Shown one piece after another: positions 1-6,735 of a DNA stretch of 11,653 bases (positions within the stretch are counted from its first letter, which is position 1; the number at the start of each line of letters is the position of its first letter). Origin of the DNA: Candidatus Aminicenantota bacterium (GTDB lineage Bacteria > Acidobacteriota > Aminicenantia > UBA2199). Below the pieces are notes generated by a model. That model was given only the letters and a program-made list of their open reading frames with translations. It made no database searches and was not told where the DNA came from. A program made the position numbers and the translations under genes. Location of the stretch: assembly GCA_029939015.1 (NCBI GenBank), contig JAOZTV010000022.1:5680-17332 (forward strand), written 5' to 3'.

Positions 1-51
1 TCAACTTTAACTTCGTAGGTCTCCACTTTGTTCCGGCTCAACTTTCAACTC
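1..51. repeat. Degenerate heptamer repeat at the 3' end of the hybrid kinase gene
   Basis: The heptamer TCAACTT occurs at 1-7 and 38-44, and its one-base variant TCAACTC at 45-51, adjoining the previous copy. The intervening bases (TAACTTC, CCACTTT) look like decayed relatives. On the minus strand the unit at 45-51 reads GAGTTGA and supplies the last serine codon and the TGA stop of the hybrid kinase. The array may continue beyond the window edge. No coding function is apparent. It resembles, in unit length but not in sequence, the array at the other end of the same gene. Confidence 0.55.
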
Positions 52-2825
52 TTTTGTATCCACTTCTCTAATATTTTTGCAAGATTAGTTGAATTTACAG
101 GTTTAGATATAAAATCATCCATTCCGGCTGAAATGCATTTTTTTCTATCTTCTTCCATTGCATTTGCGGTTACTGCAATTATTGGTATATTTTTCATTGT
201 ATTATCTTTTTGTTCTCTAATTGCTCTTGTAGCTTCAAATCCATCCATTTTAGGCATCTGACAATCCATTAAAATAATATCATATACAGCATTATTAGAC
301 ATTTTCAAGGCTTCTTCTCCATTATTTGCAATATCAACCTTATATCCTAATTGCATAAGCATTCTTTGCTCGACTTTCTGGTTTATTAAATTATCCTCTG
401 CAAGTAATATTGAACCTCTATTATTCTTCATTTCGTTTATAGTATGTCTTGTAATTATTTTTTTATTTTTAATTGTTTGCTTGTCTTTCTTTGATAGTAT
501 TGTCCGTATCAGGGCTAATAATGTTTCCTGATTAATGGGCTTTGGTATATAACCGTCAAAACCGATATCTAAATATTTTTTAGCATCTCCTCTTTTTCCA
601 TAAGAAGTCATCATAATGAGTTTGATGTTTTTGAGTTCAGGGTCATTTTTTATTTGTTTTCCAAGCATTTCACCGTCAAGCTCAGGCATCATATAATCTA
701 TAAGTGCTAATTGAAAAGGATCTTTTTTCAAAATTGCATTTTTTAAAGTAGTTATCGCATCTGTGCTTTTTAATATTGAATCAGTTTTAAATTCATCATT
801 ATTTAAAAATTCATCAAGTATTTTGCAATTTGTTTCGTTGTCATCAATTACTAAAATTTTTGATTTTTTTAAATTATATGTTTTTATTATGTTATGTTGC
901 TTAAGTGTTTTCTTTTTATTTTCAAATTCTGTCTGTTTATCAATTATTATTGTAAACCAGAATATTGAACCTATTCCTTCCTGACTTTCTACTCCAATCT
1001 CCCCATCCATTAGTTCAACAATTTTTTTGGAAATAGTTAGTCCAAGCCCTGTACCCCCATATTTTCTGGTGGTTGAACCATCAGCCTGAATGAATGGATT
1101 AAACAGTTTAAATTGTTGGTCTTTGGTTATACCAATACCTGTGTCCTTAATTGAAAATTTTATTTTTGTAAATACTTCTGCGTCTTCTACTAATTCAATG
1201 TTAAGAAATACTTCACCTTTATTTGTAAACTTAATTGCATTTGAGCATAAATTGATAAGTACCTGTTTAACTCTACCTGGGTCTCCTTTTAATAATAGGG
1301 GAACAACTGGTTCTATTTTATATAAAAATTCGAGTTTTTTCTTATTTGCCTGAAATTTTATAGAATTAACGAGGTCATCAACTACAGATTTAAGGTTAAA
1401 ATTAATCGTTTCTATATCCATCTTGCCTGCTTCAATTTTAGAAAAATCAAGTATATCGTTGATAATGGTTAAAAGAGAATCACCACTAGATTTTATAATC
1501 TCAACAAATTCTTTTTGTTCATCAGTCAGGTTTGTATTAAGTAAAATACTTGTCATACCAATTACACCATTCATAGGGGTTCTAATCTCATGGCTCATAT
1601 TTGCAAGAAAATCAGATTTTGCTGAATTTGCTTCAAAGGCTTCATTTCTCGCCTGTAATAGTGCAAGTTCTTTTTCTGATTTTTCGTCCAATAGTGAGTC
1701 TATATCGGTCTTGACTAATTCGAGTGAAGTAAAAATATCTTTTAATGGATGTGTTTTGTATGTTGACGTATCTCTTTTTCTAATTGAATCATCCCATGCA
1801 ATACTTCCTACCTTGTCAATTACATCAGATATTTGCCTCCTCGTGATTTTTATCTCATCTGAACTGTCTGTCTTTTTTATTAATTCCTGACTATTATTTA
1901 AAGAATTAAAAGCTTTATCAAAACTCTTAAAAAAATAAAATTTTTGGTTAAGAAAATATGCATAGAATGAAAATATAATTTGCATAGGCTTTTTCAATCC
2001 AATGACAAGAGTTTTTTGAACTTTTATTCTGTATTTGCGGTGAAGTATTTTTAAACCTGTAGTGTACATTTTACGGTTTTTTAAAGATATGTGCTTTACT
2101 TTACCATAGTCTGCAACTCGAATATAGGAAGAGGAAGAAAATAAGTCTGCTTTTAATATGTTCTTTAAGATTGTTAATGCCATAGATATTGTTTTGTCTG
2201 TTACCTTGCCCTTAAAAACAGAATATATTAACTGGTCTTCAATAATACTATATTTCATATATATATCTTCTTCTTTATTAATATATTCCCAATCTGGCTT
2301 ACTTATTAAAGAATTGATGTTAAAGGTATTTGAATTTTTATCTGAATTGTTTTCTATCAGCCAATGTATAGCTGTATGGTACTCATTAAAAACTTCTATT
2401 GGATACGGATGTTTATATAGAAGCTTGCCAAGTTTATAAACAGATCTGATCTTAAATGGGGCATTATATCCAGCGTAAGCAAGACATAAACCTTTTTGTT
2501 TTATCATATTTTCCGTATGTTTAGTTCTTTCAAATTTTGAGGGTATTCTTATTGTTTTGCCAAAATCTCTTAATTCAATATATTTTTGATTATTTGGAAA
2601 ATAAAAGTCAACAGCTTGTTTTCTTATTTCAAAATATTTATCAGATTTATATTCTGAATAATTCCCCATTGGTATAGTATGAAAAATTTGTCTTCCAATT
2701 CTTTCAAAGCTTACATGAAAATTTTCAGAGAATTCAACGTTTTCCCATTGTTTATCGGCAAATACAGGTAATCCAGTAATAGGGCAGGTTCGTTTATCGT
2801 TTATCGTTTGTTGTTTGTTGTTCAT
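45..2825 (-). CDS. Soluble hybrid histidine kinase with duplicated N-terminal domain and two receivers
   Basis: This 926-residue protein autophosphorylates on a histidine and passes phosphate to its own receivers. From the N-terminus: CPITGLP at 14-20; two copies of a ~120-residue domain at about 40-156 and 192-309; a linker and probable coiled coil at 365-405; HisKA with SHEIRTP (His412); HATPase_c with N box (Asn529), DTGIG at 561-565 and GGTGLGL at 590-596; receiver 1 at about 655-777 (Asp661/662, phosphoacceptor Asp710, Thr740, Lys762); receiver 2 at about 805-922 (Glu810/Asp811, Asp854, Thr886, Lys908). Catalytic residues are intact. There are no membrane segments or signal peptide, so it should sense a cytoplasmic cue. 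There is no HPt domain, so a separate HPt protein is presumably needed to pass phosphate on. The ATG lies in a heptamer array and has only a distant AGGG as ribosome site, so the first ~12 residues may be repeat-derived. It follows glutamine synthetase by 47 bp on the same strand, hence probably cotranscribed; a nitrogen-related signal is only a guess. Confidence 0.93.
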   Translation of the reverse strand: MNNKQQTINDKRTCPITGLPVFADKQWENVEFSENFHVSFERIGRQIFHTIPMGNYSEYKSDKYFEIRKQAVDFYFPNNQKYIELRDFGKTIRIPSKFERTKHTENMIKQKGLCLAYAGYNAPFKIRSVYKLGKLLYKHPYPIEVFNEYHTAIHWLIENNSDKNSNTFNINSLISKPDWEYINKEEDIYMKYSIIEDQLIYSVFKGKVTDKTISMALTILKNILKADLFSSSSYIRVADYGKVKHISLKNRKMYTTGLKILHRKYRIKVQKTLVIGLKKPMQIIFSFYAYFLNQKFYFFKSFDKAFNSLNNSQELIKKTDSSDEIKITRRQISDVIDKVGSIAWDDSIRKRDTSTYKTHPLKDIFTSLELVKTDIDSLLDEKSEKELALLQARNEAFEANSAKSDFLANMSHEIRTPMNGVIGMTSILLNTNLTDEQKEFVEIIKSSGDSLLTIINDILDFSKIEAGKMDIETINFNLKSVVDDLVNSIKFQANKKKLEFLYKIEPVVPLLLKGDPGRVKQVLINLCSNAIKFTNKGEVFLNIELVEDAEVFTKIKFSIKDTGIGITKDQQFKLFNPFIQADGSTTRKYGGTGLGLTISKKIVELMDGEIGVESQEGIGSIFWFTIIIDKQTEFENKKKTLKQHNIIKTYNLKKSKILVIDDNETNCKILDEFLNNDEFKTDSILKSTDAITTLKNAILKKDPFQLALIDYMMPELDGEMLGKQIKNDPELKNIKLIMMTSYGKRGDAKKYLDIGFDGYIPKPINQETLLALIRTILSKKDKQTIKNKKIITRHTINEMKNNRGSILLAEDNLINQKVEQRMLMQLGYKVDIANNGEEALKMSNNAVYDIILMDCQMPKMDGFEATRAIREQKDNTMKNIPIIAVTANAMEEDRKKCISAGMDDFISKPVNSTNLAKILEKWIQKS
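2791..2825. repeat. Five-unit heptamer array containing the kinase start codon
   Basis: Five consecutive 7-bp units fill this stretch exactly: CGTTTAT, CGTTTAT, CGTTTGT, TGTTTGT and TGTTCAT. The final CAT is the complement of the hybrid kinase ATG. The array is therefore translated as the first 12 residues, MNNKQQTINDKR, which look unlike the rest of the protein. Unit length and degeneracy resemble the short tandemly repeated repetitive (STRR) heptamers known from cyanobacteria and scattered in other bacteria; any kinship with those is inference. Confidence 0.8.
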
Positions 2826-2835
2826 ATTGTGTATT

Positions 2836-2868
2836 TATCCCTACCCCTTATCCCTTTTCCCTTTCTCT
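2836..2868. repeat. Degenerate CCCT-rich heptamer array in the GS-kinase gap
   Basis: The gap between glutamine synthetase and the kinase is mostly near-repeats of 6-7 bp: TATCCCT, ACCCCT, TATCCCT, TTTCCCT and TTCTCT. On the coding (minus) strand this is a purine-rich AGGGATA-type run whose nearest AGGG lies about 13 bases from the kinase ATG. It may supply a weak ribosome-binding site for the downstream gene. Its unit sequence is unrelated to the adjacent CGTTTAT array. Confidence 0.6.
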
Positions 2869-2872
2869 ACAT

Positions 2873-4357
2873 CTACCCACAATGAATAAATTGAGTAACT
2901 AATTCCTGTAAGGCATCTGCATTTCCAAATAATTTTTCACTTAAATCCTTATCGTTAAATTGTTTGAGATCATTTGCCAGTTTGTCAATCATTTTTTTTG
3001 GAAAAACTCCATCAGCCTCATATATTTTTCTGTCCTTAAGTAGTTTGTTTGCTGCTTCAAAACAGGATGCAGGTAGTTGTTTGAGATTTTTTACCTTACT
3101 TGCTTCTGCCTTTACATATAATTTTTCAGCCATTTTTAGAGAATCTTCCTGTTCGAGTCCATAAAGGGCTCCAATAGTCATACCTGCAAGCAAAAGGTGG
3201 ACATTTGCACTGCCATCAGGACTTCTTAGTTCAACAGTCTGATTTGACATATAATGATGATCATCATCTTTGTCATTAGGATTTGCATCTAATATCATCT
3301 TTTCTGTTCCTTTCCAGCCTAGTGGTACTCTGACTAAAACTGACCTGTTTCTATCTCCCCAGCATATTGAAGTAGGGGCTTCCTGATGTGGTACAAGTCG
3401 TAAAAATGAGGTTGGAACAGTATTACCAAAGGCAGTTAAAGACGGTGCTAATTTTAAAAACCCAACTATAACTTTTTTTGCGATATCAGTTAGACCATTC
3501 TCATCACTCATCAGATTAATATTGTCCTTAACTAATCTAGTATGCACATGCATTCCACTTCCTGCATGACCCACAATTATTTTTGGTGCAAAACTAACTT
3601 CAAGTTCATATTTGTACGCAATTTCTCTGATTGCCCATTTAGCAATAACTAATTGGTCGGCAGCTTCTTCAACAGGGACAGGAAGAAATTCAATCTCATG
3701 TTGAACCATTTCAACGTCATTATGAATTATATTTCCTACTTCGGCATGACCATATTTGATTATTCCACCAATTTCACTGATGATTTTCATTGCTTCTCTT
3801 CTTATGCTACCCCATTTTGAGAAAGGATGTGATTCGTGGTATCCCTTTTGCTCAATTATCGGGTAAATAGAATCAATTTCAGAAAAAAGATAATATTCTA
3901 ACTCACCGAGAGCTTCAAAGGTATATCCGGTTCGTTCTTTAAGAACATCATGTGCTTTTTTAAGTATATTATCAGGAGAACTCTCCAATGGTTTACCCTC
4001 ACTTGTATAAAAGGCACATAAAATATCTATTGAAGGTTCAGTTGTAAAAGGGTTGACAAATGCTGTTCTGAATTTTGGGATAACATAAAGGTCACTGGAT
4101 GTTGCATCTATATATGAGAATAAACTTGAACCATCAACTCTTTCGCCGGCGGTTAATAACTGGTCAAGATGTTCTAAACTGTTAATAACAAAATTTAAAG
4201 TTTTAAGTCTTCCATCGCCTGCAACATATCTGAAGTTCAACATCTTAATTTCATTATCTTCAATATATCTGATGATATCTTTCTTGGTAAAATCTGCCGG
4301 AACTTTTTTTAAATACTGGACAAGTTTATTAGGGCTTAAGTCAATTTTTTCTTTCAT
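2873..4357 (-). CDS. Glutamine synthetase, type I-like
   Basis: Predicted to make glutamine from glutamate, ammonia and ATP in the cytoplasm. The 494 residues are slightly longer than common bacterial GlnA. Visible motifs: VDGSS at 75-79; GELEYYLF with Glu152 and Glu154 as metal ligands; HAEV (Glu206) and QHEIEF (Glu221), the remaining metal-site glutamates; the ATP-site GSGMHVH at 266-272; RNRS at 336-339; VELRSPD at 375-381, with Glu376 and Arg378 in the active site. The core is complete, so the enzyme should be active. Two features set it apart: about seven extra residues between Glu206 and Glu221 relative to enterobacterial GlnA, and NLKQLP at 424-429 where the adenylylated tyrosine normally sits (NLYDLP), so that control is probably absent. 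A clean AGGAGG five bases before the ATG fixes the start. It appears to be the first gene of an operon with the hybrid kinase. A relative acting on another amine substrate is possible, so no symbol is assigned. Confidence 0.9.
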   Translation of the reverse strand: MKEKIDLSPNKLVQYLKKVPADFTKKDIIRYIEDNEIKMLNFRYVAGDGRLKTLNFVINSLEHLDQLLTAGERVDGSSLFSYIDATSSDLYVIPKFRTAFVNPFTTEPSIDILCAFYTSEGKPLESSPDNILKKAHDVLKERTGYTFEALGELEYYLFSEIDSIYPIIEQKGYHESHPFSKWGSIRREAMKIISEIGGIIKYGHAEVGNIIHNDVEMVQHEIEFLPVPVEEAADQLVIAKWAIREIAYKYELEVSFAPKIIVGHAGSGMHVHTRLVKDNINLMSDENGLTDIAKKVIVGFLKLAPSLTAFGNTVPTSFLRLVPHQEAPTSICWGDRNRSVLVRVPLGWKGTEKMILDANPNDKDDDHHYMSNQTVELRSPDGSANVHLLLAGMTIGALYGLEQEDSLKMAEKLYVKAEASKVKNLKQLPASCFEAANKLLKDRKIYEADGVFPKKMIDKLANDLKQFNDKDLSEKLFGNADALQELVTQFIHCG

Positions 4358-4362
4358 AATTT

Positions 4363-4404
4363 CCTCCTGAAAATATTATATTTATAGAATTAATGATTTT
4401 ACAA
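4363..4404 (-). promoter_or_regulatory. Promoter and Shine-Dalgarno of glutamine synthetase
   Basis: Reading the minus strand, TTGTAA (4404-4399) is followed after 18 bp by a perfect TATAAT (4380-4375). Six bases later comes AGGAGG (4368-4363), five bases from the ATG. The Shine-Dalgarno is certain in sequence; the promoter is a consensus match only, in an AT-rich background where chance matches are common. If correct, the mRNA leader is only about a dozen bases. I see no riboswitch or clear operator in the short divergent gap. Confidence 0.45.
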
Positions 4405-4430
4405 AAAAAATAAAAAAAAATCAATATTTT

Positions 4431-4459
4431 TTGAGATATTTTTGATTTACTTGTATATA
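4431..4459 (+). promoter_or_regulatory. Promoter of the YPNGGE-domain gene, predicted leaderless
   Basis: TTGAGA (4431-4436), a 17-bp spacer and TATATA (4454-4459) are followed by six bases and the ATG at 4466. A normal distance from -10 to transcription start would place the first nucleotide on the start codon. No Shine-Dalgarno is present between the -10 and the ATG. The same layout recurs at 11500-11534. This is a consensus match only. Confidence 0.45.
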
Positions 4460-4465
4460 AATATT

Positions 4466-4828
4466 ATGAAAAAGATAATTATATTATTGATTTTATTGTT
4501 TAGCTCTCTTTTGTTTTCTAATCAGATTAAAATAGTGTATCCAAATGGTGGTGAGACATTCTTTTTAAATAAAGATATGGAAACTATTAAATGGACAGCT
4601 GATAAGGGAATTGGTGATGTTGTCATAATACTCTATCAAAATGGGATCAAATTATTTGAAATACAGAAAATTGTCAAATCAAATCCAAACATGAATATTC
4701 AGGGCTTTTTGTGGAGATATACTCCGCAAATAAAAGAGGGACAAGGTTATAGAATTCGTATCAGGTCTTTAAAGGATTTTTCAATTAATGATTTCTCAGA
4801 TATAGACTTTAGTATTAAGAGGAAGTAA
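4466..4828 (+). CDS. Small secreted single-domain protein of the YPNGGE / Kre9-KNH type
   Basis: The product has 120 residues: a typical signal peptide (MKK, then a hydrophobic run to about residue 18, likely cleavage near SNQ) followed by one domain. The domain begins IVYPNGGE (23-30), continues with IKWTAD (41-46) and VVIILYQNG (52-60), and ends with GYRIRIRS (94-101) and SDIDFSI (111-117). This order is that of the Ser-Thr-rich GPI-anchored / Kre9-KNH family (PF10342), a beta-sandwich usually found as one module inside large bacterial surface proteins. Here it stands alone, without a sorting signal or membrane tail, so it is predicted to be periplasmic or secreted; its partner is unknown. 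TTG codons upstream at 4442 and 4451 are in frame, but the ATG gives the better signal peptide. It ends 91 bp from the convergent mutL. Confidence 0.8.
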   Translation: MKKIIILLILLFSSLLFSNQIKIVYPNGGETFFLNKDMETIKWTADKGIGDVVIILYQNGIKLFEIQKIVKSNPNMNIQGFLWRYTPQIKEGQGYRIRIRSLKDFSINDFSDIDFSIKRK

Positions 4829-4833
4829 TGAAT

Positions 4834-4869
4834 AAAGGCAGAGAGGCAAGTAGGCAAAGAGGCAGAGAG
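4834..4869. repeat. Octamer array between the convergent YPNGGE gene and mutL
   Basis: Four and a half 8-bp units follow one another: AAAGGCAG, AGAGGCAA, GTAGGCAA, AGAGGCAG, AGAG. The invariant core is AGGCA. The array starts six bases after the stop codon of the YPNGGE gene and lies in the only convergent gap of the window. It can be read as a 14-codon open frame from 4828, which I regard as incidental. No hairpin is formed, so it is not an ordinary terminator. Confidence 0.75.
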
Positions 4870-4919
4870 TAAAATATAAGAGCATTAAAGATATCCCCAT
4901 TGCACCTTTGAGTGTTTCC

Positions 4920-6638
4920 TTATCTTCTTTTAAGTTGTTTTTCTATGCTTTCTAATGTATATTTTATTATTATTGGACGACCGTGTGGACAAAAGTATGG
5001 ATTTGAACTTTTATAAAGATTTCTTACAATAATTTTCATTTCTTCAGATTGCAAAGGATGGTTTATTTTTATTGCACTTTTACAGGCAATTTCTGCAAAA
5101 ATTTTATCCTCAATATTGATATCATTCTCTTTGATATAAATTATCTCTAATATTACATCTTTGATATCTTTTTCTTTTAATATTGATGGGAAACTTTTAA
5201 TACTATAAGAGTTACTACTATAAGACCTTAATTCAAACCCCATTTTATTTAAAACAGCCATTTTTTCGTTGTTCAGAATAACCATTTCTCTATGTGACAA
5301 CTCGATGATTATTGGGAATAGGGGCGTTGCTGTTTCAATGTTTTGTTCATTATAGCTTGTTTTCAGTTTATCAAAGTTAAATCTTTCATGTCCATTATGC
5401 TGGTCAATAAGTATAAGCTCACCCTCTTTTTCAATGAGTATATAGGAGTTTTTATATTGTCCAATTAGTCTGAAATCATCTGATTCTAATTGTTCTGAAT
5501 TAAAAAGTGTTTTTTGTACATATTCGGTTGAGTTTTTAGGATTATTATTAAAGTAATTTTGATGATTATTTTCTCTAAAATCAAATTTATTGTCTAATGA
5601 TGCCAATTCTGAAAAAGATTGTTTGTCATTAGGCTGTTCTTCTAAATTATGATTTGTGTTAAGAACAGACTCAATACTATATTTGATAAAATTATAGATA
5701 AAGCTTGAATCTCTGAATTTAATTTCAAGTTTCATAGGGTGAATATTTACATCTATGTCATTAGGAGGTACTGATAAAAGGAGAACACCTTCTGGCGATT
5801 TACCTTTTTCAATGTATTTTCTAAAGCTATTATTAAAGGATGCAATAATGGTTTTTTCACGAACTACTCGTTTATTAACAAAGTAAAATTGTTTTTTCTT
5901 TGTTGAGCCACCTCTATTAATATCTGATATAAAACCGGTTATTGTATAGCCTGCCTGTGAATATTTTAATTCTTTTAAAGAATTTACAAAGTCTTTACCG
6001 AATATTTGATATATTCTTTCTTTAAGTGAGTTAACCTTATTATAAAAAAAAATAATTTTATTATTGTTTAATATCTTAAAACTTACATTAAAATTTACAA
6101 TAGCTGCCTGTTCAACAAATGTTGTTATCTGATTTAATTCAGTTCTATCAGTTTTAAGAAATTTTTTTCTGACAGGGAAGTTATAAAAAAGTTCTTTAAC
6201 TATAATTTCACTACCTTTATTAAATGCAATTTTTTCACTACTTCTTATTTTTGTTCCATCAAAAATAACATGGGTTCCAAAGCCATCTTCTTTATTTGCA
6301 GTTTTAAGTTCAATTAATGATACTTCAAGTATAGACGGAAGTGCTTCTCCTCTAAATCCAAGAGTATTTAAACTGTTAAAATCATCAAGCACCTTAAATT
6401 TTGAGGTAGAGTGTCTTTTGAATGCTTGTTCAATGTCCTCTATGTCAAAACCTTCTCCATTATCTTTTATAATAATTGATGATTTACCAGCATTTTCAAG
6501 CTCAATTATTATTGAATCCGCCCCGGAATCCAATGAATTTTCAACGAGTTCTTTTACAGCCGAAAGCGGTCTTTCTATGACCTCTCCTGCTGCGATTTTT
6601 CTGAAAACATTTTCATCTAATTTTTTTATCTTTCCCAT
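4920..6638 (-). CDS. mutL: DNA mismatch repair protein MutL
   Basis: MutL is the ATPase that couples mismatch recognition by MutS to strand incision and excision. The N-terminal GHKL ATPase is complete: KIAAGEVIERP (14-24), KELVENSLD with Glu30 and Asn34, DNGEGF (59-64), GFRGEAL (94-100), PVRKKF (155-160) and VNIHPMKLEIKF (297-308). An Asn-rich, variable linker spans about 325-385. The C-terminal dimerisation domain carries endonuclease motifs in altered form: DQHNGHERFNFD (412-423) against the usual DQHA-x2-E-x4-E, then ACKSAIK (518-524) and CPHGRP (550-555). This points to the nicking type of MutL rather than the MutH-dependent type, with Ala to Asn and final Glu to Asp changes. The usual Gln of the beta-clamp motif appears to be absent (ATPLFP, 437-442). 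At 572 residues it is on the short side for the family. No Shine-Dalgarno is evident before the ATG. MutS is not in the window. Confidence 0.97.
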   Translation of the reverse strand: MGKIKKLDENVFRKIAAGEVIERPLSAVKELVENSLDSGADSIIIELENAGKSSIIIKDNGEGFDIEDIEQAFKRHSTSKFKVLDDFNSLNTLGFRGEALPSILEVSLIELKTANKEDGFGTHVIFDGTKIRSSEKIAFNKGSEIIVKELFYNFPVRKKFLKTDRTELNQITTFVEQAAIVNFNVSFKILNNNKIIFFYNKVNSLKERIYQIFGKDFVNSLKELKYSQAGYTITGFISDINRGGSTKKKQFYFVNKRVVREKTIIASFNNSFRKYIEKGKSPEGVLLLSVPPNDIDVNIHPMKLEIKFRDSSFIYNFIKYSIESVLNTNHNLEEQPNDKQSFSELASLDNKFDFRENNHQNYFNNNPKNSTEYVQKTLFNSEQLESDDFRLIGQYKNSYILIEKEGELILIDQHNGHERFNFDKLKTSYNEQNIETATPLFPIIIELSHREMVILNNEKMAVLNKMGFELRSYSSNSYSIKSFPSILKEKDIKDVILEIIYIKENDINIEDKIFAEIACKSAIKINHPLQSEEMKIIVRNLYKSSNPYFCPHGRPIIIKYTLESIEKQLKRR

Positions 6639-6690
6639 ATTTAAAATTAATTTTACTTCAATTTTATATTTTTGTAAAATAGCGTTACTC

Positions 6691-6729
6691 TTGACTTTTC
6701 GATTAAAATAGTGTAAATTATTTTTGGAG
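6691..6729 (+). promoter_or_regulatory. Promoter and Shine-Dalgarno of the M23 peptidase gene
   Basis: TTGACT (6691-6696), a 17-bp spacer and TAAATT (6714-6719) form a plausible sigma-70 type promoter between the divergent mutL and M23 genes. Six bases further is GGAG (6726-6729), which sits six bases before the ATG at 6736 and decides that start over the TTG at 6724 and the ATG at 6733. The -10 matches consensus at four of six positions, so the promoter is tentative. Confidence 0.5.
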
Positions 6730-6735
6730 AAAATG

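Noticed and set aside
1423..1890. A 155-codon plus-strand open frame opposite the hybrid kinase.
   Set aside because: It is an antisense shadow of the HisKA and linker region, which is clearly coding on the minus strand with intact motifs.
1971..2010. Possible membrane helix in the hybrid kinase (about residues 272-292).
   Set aside because: The hydrophobic run is broken by charged and polar residues and aligns with the first copy of the duplicated soluble domain.
4828..4872. A 14-codon open frame (MNKGREASRQRGRE) whose ATG overlaps the stop of the YPNGGE gene and has GAGG upstream.
   Set aside because: It consists almost wholly of the AGGCA octamer array and has no protein-like features; the apparent ribosome site is probably coincidental.
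4829..4919. Bidirectional terminator between the convergent YPNGGE gene and mutL.
   Set aside because: No hairpin with a T tract was found on either strand, only the octamer array and AT-rich sequence.
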